From DATGIQ01 sp035295665 (GTDB taxonomy: Bacteria; Planctomycetota; Planctomycetia; Gemmatales; Gemmataceae): DNA of 27,734 nt. Made by a program: the position numbers and the translations under genes. This document shows, piece by piece, positions 14,701-21,168 of the stretch (position 1 is its first letter; every line of letters starts with the position of its first letter). Where the stretch lies: positions 1 through 27,734 of the forward strand of contig DATGIQ010000434.1 in the NCBI GenBank assembly GCA_035295665.1. Direction: 5' to 3'. The notes beneath the pieces are model-generated. The model worked only from the letters and a program-made list of their open reading frames with translations. It did no database searches and was not told where the DNA came from.

Positions 14701-16835
14701 GTATCGATCAATTGCAATTGCGCATCGAGCTTGAACGCCACCGCCAGTTGCCGGGCTTGTTTCAGCTCGATCTCGGCGCGTTGATACCGACCGGGATCGC
14801 TATTGGCGGCGGCAGCATTGTCGCTGGCCTGCTTCATCAGCGTCTCGATCCGGTTTTGACACAGGGCCGACAAGGCCAGCATCACCAGCTCGGGACGATC
14901 CTCGTTCGGTCCGAAGGTGGCGCCGGTGTTCCGAGCCTCCTCGGCCTTCTGACGAGCTTCCACGAGCCGGCCTTCCTTCTGAAGCTGTCGGGCTTCGGCC
15001 AGCAGGGCTCGTGCCTGGGCCTTGTTATCGGGCACCGCGGGCGGGCTAACCATCGGCCCCGCTGGGCTCGGCGACACGGGCGGATTGTTGGCCATGACCG
15101 GCTGCATCTTGTTGACCGTTTGCTTTTCGGGCTGCGGCCAAACCGGAGCCGGCGGATTGCTCTGCGCCACGGCCGTCTTTTCGGACGTCTTGGGACCTTC
15201 GACTTCCTTCTTGGCCACCTCGGTGGGAGGCACCGGCAACTTGGGCTTCTGGTTCTTGGCTTTGCTCGTTTCAATCTCGGCAAGGAGCTTCTGCGGCCGA
15301 TCACCGAGATCCCAGAAGCCATACGGACCATGCAGCCGCTCGGCCCGGTGCGCGAAGCGCTCCGCCTCGGTCAGGTTACCCTGCTCGAAGAGCTTGCGTG
15401 CTTCGGCCAACGCATGAACCGATTCTTCCTGATCGCGTTTGAGCTGGGCCTTGCGCACATCGAGCATGAGCTTGTCGGGCGAGTCCTCGAACAAGCCCCA
15501 GTGCGTGGGCTTGGCATTGGCCTTCATGGCCAGCGATTGCGCCTCTTCCAGTTTGCCGGCTGTGTAAAGGTCGCGCGCCTGTTTGAGCATTTGCCGCGGG
15601 TCGGACGAATTGTTCATGTCCGGGCCGCTCGTGCTCGCCACGGCGGGCTGCTTCTTGGCCTCCAGATCGTGCACTTCCGCCAGGACCTTGTCCGGCGTAT
15701 CTTCCCACCAGCTCAGTTCGGGCTTCAGATTGTTGGCCTGATCGGCGAACTGCTTGGCCTGGGCAGCGTTGCCGGCCTGTAGTGCCTGACGAGCTTGCTT
15801 GAGCAGTTGGCGGGCCTTCTCGGTGTTGTCTACGCCCGGTTGGAGCTTGTCGGTTCCAGTGGCCGGGGTGGTGTCATTTTTCCCCACAAACGTCTTCAGA
15901 GCCGTGAAACTGGTGGACGTATCTTTCGGGGCGTCCTTGGCCGGTGCCGACGCGACCACCTTCTGTGCCCGCGCTGTCGATACATCGCGGAGGACCTTGG
16001 AAGGCGTATCGCTCCAGGGCAAGTGCGCCATCGAACCCCAGAGCGTACTGGACTGATCCGCTTGCTTGGCCAGCCGTTCGGCCGTGTCCAGGTCGCCGCG
16101 GTTGTAGGCCTCCCGGGCGGCGCTCAGCAACACCTTGGGATCGTTCGAGGTGACGGTGACGGTCCGTGCATGGGAGATGTCCTCGAGCACCTTTTGGGGC
16201 GTATCTTCGCCGGTCTGGAACGCAACGCCGAGCCGCTGAGCTTCGAGGGCCAATGCCTGAGCGGCGTCGTAATTGCCCCGTGCCATGAGCATCCGCGCTT
16301 GGTTGAGTTTACTCCGAGCCTGCACCAGGCTGGCGGCGTTCCCGGCTGCGGCCGAAGCTGCTGTGCTCCCCTGGCTCGGCATGATCTTGGCGCTGAGCTG
16401 CCCAAACCGCTGCTTGTCCGCAGCCGTCAAAAACTGCTGGTTGGGAGCAATGCTCTTGAGCAGCGTCAGGGCATCTTGAGTCCGGCTCTGAGCAAAGGCT
16501 TCCTCCGCTTGGCGGAGTTGGCTGGCTCCATCCCGGCGGGCCTTCAGGGCCGTACCGTTCAATTGGAGCCAATTGCTCAAGTCGCGGCGCTCGGCCGGCG
16601 TCAGATCGTCTTGTCCCGCCTGGGCTTGCTGGAATTGTGTCGCGGCCAGCTCGTAGTCGCCACGGCGGTAAGCATCCATTGCCATCCGCAGCGCATCATG
16701 GACGCGCGACGGCCGGGATTGTGCTGGATCGGTGATCCCCGCCGGCGGCGCCGGCGCTTGGGCGTGCAGCGCGAGAGGCGCCAACGCAATTCCAACCGCT
16801 ACGCTTATCCATGCCACTGTTGATGCCCTGACCAC
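11697..16835 (-). CDS. Very large secretin (GspD/PilQ superfamily) with N-terminal TPR-like repeat array
   Basis: A 1712-residue exported protein. I start it at the GTG at 16835: GGAGG lies five bases upstream, it opens into a signal peptide (about 1-26, ending LALHAQA), and a promoter lies at 17017-17045, which rules out the ATG at 17045. Residues about 30-950 are an array of TPR-like units (A-x-x-L-x-x-G-x-x-x-x-A pattern). At least six units end with a conserved tail, ED[TS]PDKVL-x-[DE]-[VI], at about 208, 277, 382, 455, 515 and 647. A coiled, Gln/Glu-rich region follows. An N0/STN-like domain lies at about 1145-1250 (DYKDTPLKQILDDL), and the secretin domain at about 1375-1690 with the diagnostic VPDGGTVLLGGL near 1632 and KIPYIDRLFKN and MMVTPRIII at the end. 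It should form a multimeric outer-membrane channel. Usual secretins have 600-800 residues; the excess is the repeat array. No type II or pilus genes adjoin it. Confidence 0.9.
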   Translation of the reverse strand: MVRASTVAWISVAVGIALAPLALHAQAPAPPAGITDPAQSRPSRVHDALRMAMDAYRRGDYELAATQFQQAQAGQDDLTPAERRDLSNWLQLNGTALKARRDGASQLRQAEEAFAQSRTQDALTLLKSIAPNQQFLTAADKQRFGQLSAKIMPSQGSTAASAAAGNAASLVQARSKLNQARMLMARGNYDAAQALALEAQRLGVAFQTGEDTPQKVLEDISHARTVTVTSNDPKVLLSAAREAYNRGDLDTAERLAKQADQSSTLWGSMAHLPWSDTPSKVLRDVSTARAQKVVASAPAKDAPKDTSTSFTALKTFVGKNDTTPATGTDKLQPGVDNTEKARQLLKQARQALQAGNAAQAKQFADQANNLKPELSWWEDTPDKVLAEVHDLEAKKQPAVASTSGPDMNNSSDPRQMLKQARDLYTAGKLEEAQSLAMKANAKPTHWGLFEDSPDKLMLDVRKAQLKRDQEESVHALAEARKLFEQGNLTEAERFAHRAERLHGPYGFWDLGDRPQKLLAEIETSKAKNQKPKLPVPPTEVAKKEVEGPKTSEKTAVAQSNPPAPVWPQPEKQTVNKMQPVMANNPPVSPSPAGPMVSPPAVPDNKAQARALLAEARQLQKEGRLVEARQKAEEARNTGATFGPNEDRPELVMLALSALCQNRIETLMKQASDNAAAANSDPGRYQRAEIELKQARQLAVAFKLDAQLQLIDTKLAGMPQVHDKAVTPTAAPAPAQISQMRHQEPATPVVAGPTQHGQELLAQARMELRAGQTSNARRLAETAFSGPYGVQEQAAQMLRSIDGEEYNQRVLATNRTFDAAMDAFHRQEYPQAGTMLRSIDPHLLSAEKQARLKEVMLSPGMQPTAVVQAGMQENTPAPQRPSTTGLPGKAVATDTPPPAQTAVRSTHPEADFAKQAEAMQEVKYQKLRVDGLQAQSEATRRFQAGETDRALEILQDYTAALRDSGLDADKLALLQRPIDSRLQQLRTLKHQRDFEKLQANQHETAEQNLARAAKQEQAKKEQIAELMKQYNTLFKEGKYKEAEMYASRAKELDPDDPVAGAAIYTARIQANLLTSKGAKERREAMFVDSLNYAEDPGPSVDSYNPLHIDPATYQLSKNRKPINLGGLSSTKNEKEQAIYRRLEGPISSLDYKDTPLKQILDDLQVTTGMNIVPDEPALNEAGISLERPVTMKLEGVSLKSALNLLLRQARLTYVVGDEVLKVTTEDQARGRMILKVYPVPDLVIPIPDATTPNSSVLRAAMGQLNVENSNLMLNSSTPYVGLNSMAGMSTPISQSQSAGGSPGSAASSTPKVTKENARTMQEELIRLIQSVIAPQTWREVGGQATIEYFPLGMALAITQTPDIQEQVADLLGALRRLEDQQVAVEIRFITIAESFFERIGVDFNLNIRNDQTKYEPQLVSQQFRPFGFINHFSPNNFVTGLTPAGSFTQDLNIPIKTSSYEMAVPPFGAYPGIPGGNGGVSLGLAFLSDIEVYMFMEAAQGDQRTNVMQAPKLTMYNGQTATITVSDTQFFVTSVSVAQLGGQVVFVPNNSPFPTGGVTLAIQPVISADRRFVRLNLTPTLTNLTSANVQLYPITTFITPIFEGGAVGQPVPFTQFLQQPVFNTVAVNTTVNVPDGGTVLLGGLKRLSEGRNEFGPPILSKIPYIDRLFKNVGYGRETESLLMMVTPRIIINEEEEQRQVLGAAAAGPAGAAP

Positions 16836-17016
16836 CCTGGCCTCCTTTCCCCGTCCGACCTCCGGCCGGCTGCTGGATGCCGGTTTCCTTGATCCCCCAC
16901 GGCCCGATGCCCGTGCCGGCACCCGACCCGACCTCCCGCCCGAACGCCCCTGCTCGGCGGCGACCGGAAACCTGAGTGTTTCGGTTTCGCTAAAGATAGG
17001 GGCTGAAAGCGGCGGG

Positions 17017-17045
17017 AAAATAGCGATCCGTCCCAGAGCGGTCAA
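17017..17045 (-). promoter_or_regulatory. Sigma-70-type promoter for the secretin gene
   Basis: On the minus strand, TTGACC (17045-17040) is separated by 17 bases from TATTTT (17022-17017), a good -35/-10 pair. Transcription would begin near 17010 and leave a leader of about 175 bases before the GTG at 16835. This supports the downstream start codon. Confidence 0.6.
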
Positions 17046-17144
17046 GAGCAGATAGCGATGCAGACACGAAATCTCTCAAGTGGAGCGCGGGCAAGCTCGG
17101 CAAATCGAGGAGACTGCCTCTTCCAGGAAATGTTGAGCATCGGT

Positions 17145-17221
17145 TTGGCTCTGCATTCCCGGCGGCGCTGCGCGCCGCTCCGGCGGCGTTTCGCACAGCA
17201 CCGCCGAGAATGCAGAGCCAA
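17145..17221 (-). repeat. Long imperfect inverted repeat (29-base arms), putative terminator of the LRR gene
   Basis: Arms 17145-17173 and 17193-17221 match at 26 of 29 positions, and the inner 19 bases hold another GC-rich hairpin (CGCCGC-TCCG-GCGGCG). All three mismatches are C opposite A on the plus strand, which become G-U wobble pairs in minus-strand RNA. The folded form is therefore continuous only in the transcript of the upstream LRR gene, whose stop is 27 bases away. No U-run follows, so it may be an mRNA-end stabiliser or a small non-autonomous repeat rather than a classic terminator. Confidence 0.65.
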
Positions 17222-17248
17222 CAAATTCGGTGAGTGAGCTCGCTCTCG

Positions 17249-18481
17249 TCAATCGGTAACCCGCACGCCGTAGCCCCGCAGCGTAGCGAGCTGGCTGGTG
17301 CGGGCTGCATCCGAGAGCGGATTGCCGGAGACGTACAGCCGCAGGTAGGGAGCGAACCGTTTCGGTCCTTCCCCATCTGTCTTGGCCGCCGCCACCAGCG
17401 GCGTCAAATCGGTGATCCGATTTCGTTCCAGCATGAGTAGACTGAGTTCGCTGTCCTTGGCCAACGGCGTGAGGTCGCTGATCTGATTCTCTTTCAATTC
17501 CAGCGTCGTGATTTTCGTCAGCTTGGCCAGGGGCGAAATATCCTGGATCTGGTTATGCCCGAGGGAAAGCGAGGCCAGCTTCGTCAGGTTACCGAGCGAG
17601 GCAACGTCATGGATCTTGTTGTCGGTCAAATACAAGGAGGCGAGATTCGTGAGCCCACCCAAGGGAGCAAGGCTGCTAACCTGGTTATGGGAAAGCTCCA
17701 AATACTGCAATTTCGTCAGGCCGCCGAGCGGCCCGATCTCGGTGATTTTGTTGCCCGCCAGATCGAGCGATTGAAGATTCGTCAGATCTTTGAGGGGTTC
17801 GAGGTTGGAAATCTGGTTGTTCGTCAGTTTCAGTAGCGAAAGGTTTTTGCATTTTTCCAGCCCCTTGAGATTGGTGATCTGCTTTCCAGCGGCTTCCAGG
17901 AGGTAAACGTTGGCAAGGTTGGCATCAGAAAGATCTCCCAAGCTGTTCTGCAGGACGGCCCGCACGGCCGCTTCCAGGTTTTTATCGGCAAAGGGTGGTG
18001 GAGCAGGAGGAGCCGCGGGAGCCTTCGCCGTTTCCGCCTTGGCCCGCGTCAGCACAAACAGCGTTTGGCCGGAATCGGCCTTGGTAGCGAATTCCTTGGG
18101 CCGTGGTTTGCCGGGATCGCTGCTGCAAATCTTCAGCGTCTCGCCTTCGAGCGCATAGATTCCCTCATGCGGCTTCCCTTTGTTGGGTCCGAAGTTCATC
18201 GTGATCTCGATGGCTTTGGGCTTCTTGCTCGGATCGAGCTTGTACGTTCCCGCGCCGGCCATGCCGTCAGCAAACTTCGCGGTGAATTTGCCATCGGCGG
18301 TGAACGTTGTCACGGCGTTCACGAAGGCCTTGTCCGGTTGGCTGTCGTGCTCTGCCTTGGTCACTTTCCACGTCCCTGCCAGTTTCTCGCTTTCCTTCTT
18401 GGCAGCCGCGTCTTTCGGATCGTCGGCAGCGAACAGGGAACCGGTCAGGTATAGGAACAACAAGGCTTGATGCATCTTCAT
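17249..18481 (-). CDS. Exported TIGR03067 + leucine-rich-repeat protein
   Basis: A 410-residue protein. The ATG at 18481 is chosen because GGGAGA lies eight bases upstream and it starts a signal peptide (about 1-19, GSLFAAD); an ATG further upstream at 18514 lacks both. Residues about 33-150 form a TIGR03067 domain (KLAGTWKVTKAE, GTYKLD, GIYALEGETLKICSS, LFVLTRA). After an Ala/Pro-rich linker come seven or eight 22-residue leucine-rich repeats (about 195-360) of the SDS22/internalin type, L-x-x-L-x-L-x-x-N-x-[IV]-x-[DN]-[LI]-x-P-L, then an LRR cap with LYVSGNPLSDAA. LRRs of this kind bind proteins; the partner is unknown. It lies 66 bases after the Trm112-like gene and is followed by a large hairpin. 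Confidence 0.9.
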   Translation of the reverse strand: MKMHQALLFLYLTGSLFAADDPKDAAAKKESEKLAGTWKVTKAEHDSQPDKAFVNAVTTFTADGKFTAKFADGMAGAGTYKLDPSKKPKAIEITMNFGPNKGKPHEGIYALEGETLKICSSDPGKPRPKEFATKADSGQTLFVLTRAKAETAKAPAAPPAPPPFADKNLEAAVRAVLQNSLGDLSDANLANVYLLEAAGKQITNLKGLEKCKNLSLLKLTNNQISNLEPLKDLTNLQSLDLAGNKITEIGPLGGLTKLQYLELSHNQVSSLAPLGGLTNLASLYLTDNKIHDVASLGNLTKLASLSLGHNQIQDISPLAKLTKITTLELKENQISDLTPLAKDSELSLLMLERNRITDLTPLVAAAKTDGEGPKRFAPYLRLYVSGNPLSDAARTSQLATLRGYGVRVTD

Positions 18482-18547
18482 GGTAGCAGTCTCCCAGGAG
18501 GAATGAATCGGCACGGCTGGCCGGCACGTGAGCGCGCCCCGTGCCGG

Positions 18548-18769
18548 TCAAGATTTGGCTGACTTCTCCCGTTGGCAGGGAAGTTGCTGCAAGCTCTGGC
18601 AGCCCGGCGGAAGTTCGGCCTCTTCAACAACCAGGACCGGGAAGCCATCCCTGATCGGAAACTGTAGCCGGCACTGCTCGCAGATGAGGTGCTCCCCTTC
18701 CAGGTGAAGGCGCGTTCGGCTCGGATCCAGCGGACAACGCAGGATTTCCAGTAATTCGGGATTGATCAT
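18548..18769 (-). CDS. Trm112-like zinc-binding protein
   Basis: A 73-residue cytoplasmic protein. The ATG at 18769 matches the usual Trm112 N-terminus, [IV]xPELLEILRCPLD; an in-frame upstream ATG (18841) would add residues unlike the family. Cysteines at about 12, 29 and 32 (LRCPLD, LICEQCRLQFP) and the PIRDGFPVLV segment match the family pattern. The first pair is reduced to a single Cys, since CPLD replaces CPxC, so metal binding may be altered. Trm112 in eukaryotes and archaea activates methyltransferases acting on tRNA and on translation factors; bacterial versions are less studied and often sit near tRNA or lipid-A enzymes. It lies 72 bases after the propeller gene on the same strand. 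Confidence 0.8.
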   Translation of the reverse strand: MINPELLEILRCPLDPSRTRLHLEGEHLICEQCRLQFPIRDGFPVLVVEEAELPPGCQSLQQLPCQREKSAKS

Positions 18770-18841
18770 CGCACAAATCCAAGATTCTGGTTGGTCGGCA
18801 CGAGTCCACGGATTATAGAGCAGCCACGGACAGGGCGTCAA

Positions 18842-19669
18842 TCAAGGGGCTGACCTGTTCTGGCCCATCGCATCGATGATGTACACATCATAGCCCCCCT
18901 TTCGATTGGAGATAAACGCCAATCGTCGGCCGTCCGGCGACCAGGTTGCGTAGTTGTCCTGGCTGGGATCGCGCGTCCAGTTACAGGGTTGCGAACCATC
19001 CGCGTTCATTACGTAAATCTCGTAGTTGCCGTCGCGGTTGGAGGTAAACGCGATTCGCTGGCCGTCGGGAGACCAAACCGGCCAATAGTCCATTCCCCGG
19101 TGCTTGGTAAGACGACGTACCTGGCTGCCGTCCGCGTTCATGACGCAGATTTGCAGATTGCCATATCGGCCACTGCAAAATGCCAGTTGCTTGCCGTCGG
19201 GAGACCAGGCCGGGTTGTAGTCAGCCGCGATCTCATTGGTCAGTCGTTTCACGTGCTTGCCGTCGGCGTCCGCCACGTAAATCTCCTGGTTTCCGTCCCG
19301 CGTGCTGACAAAGGCGATGCGGTTGCCGTCCGACGACCACCGTGGTGACTCTTCGAATGCTTGATTGGGGATCAGCACCTTGCTGTCGGAGCTGTCGGCG
19401 TTGATGGTGTTGATCTGTAGCTTGCCGTCGGTCCCTTGCAGGACATCGTAGACAAAGGCGATGCGTTTGCTGTCGGGAGACCAGCAGCCGTCGAAATGGG
19501 GTTGGGCTTCCTGACCGAGCAGTGGTTTCAATTCACTGCCGTCGGCGTTCATCGTCCATAGGCCCATCTTGCCGGCGTGGAGGCGGGTGAAGAGAAACTT
19601 CCTGCCGTCCGGGGACCAGCTCAGGTGCTGCTTGAAATCGCGATCGTGGGTCAACCGAACCGGTTCCAT
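18842..19669 (-). CDS. PD40/TolB-like six-bladed beta-propeller protein
   Basis: A 275-residue protein made almost entirely of six PD40 (WD40-like, TolB) repeats, with blade motifs SWSPDGRKFLFTR, CWSPDSKRIAFVY, RWSSDGNRIAFVS, AWSPDGKQLAFCS, VWSPDGQRIAFTS and TWSPDGRRLAFIS, each followed by an [IVL]-[YN]-x-[MAI]-[ND]-A-DG strand. There is no signal peptide or lipobox, unlike TolB, which is periplasmic. Its ATG shares one base with the TGA of the DUF1501 gene (TGATG at 19671-19667), so it is translationally coupled to that gene and probably works with it. The function is likely protein binding; no enzymatic motif is seen. Confidence 0.85.
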   Translation of the reverse strand: MEPVRLTHDRDFKQHLSWSPDGRKFLFTRLHAGKMGLWTMNADGSELKPLLGQEAQPHFDGCWSPDSKRIAFVYDVLQGTDGKLQINTINADSSDSKVLIPNQAFEESPRWSSDGNRIAFVSTRDGNQEIYVADADGKHVKRLTNEIAADYNPAWSPDGKQLAFCSGRYGNLQICVMNADGSQVRRLTKHRGMDYWPVWSPDGQRIAFTSNRDGNYEIYVMNADGSQPCNWTRDPSQDNYATWSPDGRRLAFISNRKGGYDVYIIDAMGQNRSAP

Positions 19670-21042
19670 CAGAGCAACTCTTCGATGACCGTGCCACTCG
19701 GCCCCAGCCCGATCGTCGCCGCCTGTTCGCTGGTGATGCCAACACAGTGGCGAACGGTGGCCAGCACATCGGCCGGCGTCAGGGGATGGTCGTGAGGATG
19801 TTCGCCGCGAGCATCACTCGCCCCGAGAACCCGGCCGCCGTGGATGCCGCCCCCGGCCAGAAGGGCGCTGTAGCAATGTTCCCAATGTTCCCGGCCCGCT
19901 TTGTCGTTGATCTTCGGCGTGCGGCCAAACTCACCCATGACGACCACCAGGGTTTGAGCCAGCAGGCCTCGGTCGCGCAGGTCGATCAGCAACGTCGACA
20001 ACGCCTGGTCAAGCCACGGCGCCTGGCGATCCTGCATGATCTGGAAATTGCGATAATGGTGGTCCCAGCCGCCGTCGCCGGCATCTTCTTCCGCCTCGAC
20101 GTGATCGCTCCAGTTCACCTGCACAAACGGGACGCCATGCTCGACCAGCCGCCGGGCAAGCAAGCACGACTTGCCAAAGCGGGTTTGGCCGTACCGGTCC
20201 ACCAGGTCCGCCGGCTCCTCTGCGAGATCGAACACCTTCCGTGCCGCCGGAGACGTGAGCAGGGCAAACGCTTGGGCCCGGTAGTCATCGATGGCCTTGG
20301 CCGCGTGCAGTTGCTCCGTCTGGCGGTCCAGGCTATCCAGGGCTTGCCACAGCTTTTGCCGTTGGCCAAGCCGGTCCGGGGTCAGATCGGACGGCAATTG
20401 CAGGGCGGGAATCTGGAAGCCGGCCAGCGGATCATATTCGAGGCGGAACGGGTCATACAGAGCACCGAGCGAACCGCCGCCTTCACCAACAATGGCCTTC
20501 TTTCCCTGGTGCAAGCGGCCGCCCACCACCATGAAAGGCGGCAGCGGCGGTTGGAAGCCATGTACCCGCGCCACCACCGAGCCGATGGCCGGCCGTGCGG
20601 TGCCGGCTTGCGGCTGGCCGCCAAGGTTGAGTCCCCCGGACGCGCTACCCGTCAGGCCAATCGTGCCGGCGATCCCGTGGTCATTCGAGCTCGTGTGGAG
20701 CGCGCGGAGAAGGCTGAAAAGATCGACTACCTGAGCGAGCTTCGGAAACAATTCCGTGATGCGAATGCCGGGAACTCTTGTAGCGATGGGGGAAAACGGT
20801 CCACGGAATTCGAGCGGGGCACTGGGCTTGGGGTCCCAAGTATCGAGGTGGGCCGGCCCGCCCCAGAGCCAAAGGAGGAGGACCGACTTGGCCGACCCCG
20901 CCATCGATTGGGCAGCCTGGGCTTGGCAACGCAGGAGATCGGCCAAGGACAGCCCGAGCACGGTGCTCCCGCCGGCCTGGAGAAAGGCCCGGCGCGTCCA
21001 GGTCTGGCAGGTCCGCTGGCGTTGTCGGCCGAGGAACAGCAT
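19669..21042 (-). CDS. DUF1501 family protein with Tat signal
   Basis: A 457-residue protein. The ATG at 21042 is preferred over 21075 because AAGGAG lies eight bases before it. The N-terminus has a twin-arginine motif, TRRAFLQAGG (RR at 17-18), then a hydrophobic stretch, so it is exported folded through the Tat system. Family motifs include LWLWGGPAHLDTWDPKP (about 57-73), HTSSNDHG (116-123), GGWDHHYRNF, GEFGRTPKIN (about 367) and the C-terminal HPHDHPLTPADVLATV. The fold belongs to the alkaline-phosphatase/sulfatase superfamily. In planctomycetes DUF1501 genes usually accompany DUF1549/DUF1553 cytochrome genes; here the nearest such gene is on the opposite strand about 5 kb away. Substrate and reaction are unknown. 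It is coupled to the downstream propeller gene. Confidence 0.92.
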   Translation of the reverse strand: MLFLGRQRQRTCQTWTRRAFLQAGGSTVLGLSLADLLRCQAQAAQSMAGSAKSVLLLWLWGGPAHLDTWDPKPSAPLEFRGPFSPIATRVPGIRITELFPKLAQVVDLFSLLRALHTSSNDHGIAGTIGLTGSASGGLNLGGQPQAGTARPAIGSVVARVHGFQPPLPPFMVVGGRLHQGKKAIVGEGGGSLGALYDPFRLEYDPLAGFQIPALQLPSDLTPDRLGQRQKLWQALDSLDRQTEQLHAAKAIDDYRAQAFALLTSPAARKVFDLAEEPADLVDRYGQTRFGKSCLLARRLVEHGVPFVQVNWSDHVEAEEDAGDGGWDHHYRNFQIMQDRQAPWLDQALSTLLIDLRDRGLLAQTLVVVMGEFGRTPKINDKAGREHWEHCYSALLAGGGIHGGRVLGASDARGEHPHDHPLTPADVLATVRHCVGITSEQAATIGLGPSGTVIEELL

Positions 21043-21116
21043 ACCGTCCACTCCTTCGCTGGGATTGCCAGCCAATAGGAGCCGATTATATCACTCCTGC
21101 CGACGAATCGGAAAGT

Positions 21117-21168
21117 GTCCGTAGTCCGTGGTGTGTAGCCAGGCTGCTACGGACTACAGACTACGGAC
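21117..21168 (-). repeat. GTCCGTAGTC inverted repeat at the end of a HEAT gene
   Basis: Arms 21117-21139 and 21146-21168 (23 bases, 19 matching) flank a six-base loop. Each outer end is GTCCGTAGTC, the same motif as at 11603-11618 and 11676-11700. The TAG stop of the HEAT gene (21163-21161) lies inside the right arm. It may also act as a transcription terminator. Confidence 0.7.

Larger units (their letters stand above)
16836..17248. other. 413-base intergenic region between secretin and LRR genes
   Basis: It holds, from the secretin outward, the ribosome binding site (GGAGG at 16845-16841), a long GC-rich leader without a recognised riboswitch, the promoter at 17017-17045, about 100 bases in which I see nothing, and the large hairpin at 17145-17221. 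The open frames across it lack ribosome binding sites and recognisable products. Confidence 0.6.

Noticed and set aside
14079..15782. A 567-codon plus-strand open frame opposite the TPR-like array
   Set aside because: Antisense shadow of a repetitive coding region; its apparent repeats mirror the sense repeats.
19747..21078. A 443-codon plus-strand open frame opposite the DUF1501 gene
   Set aside because: The sense frame has all DUF1501 motifs and the Tat signal.
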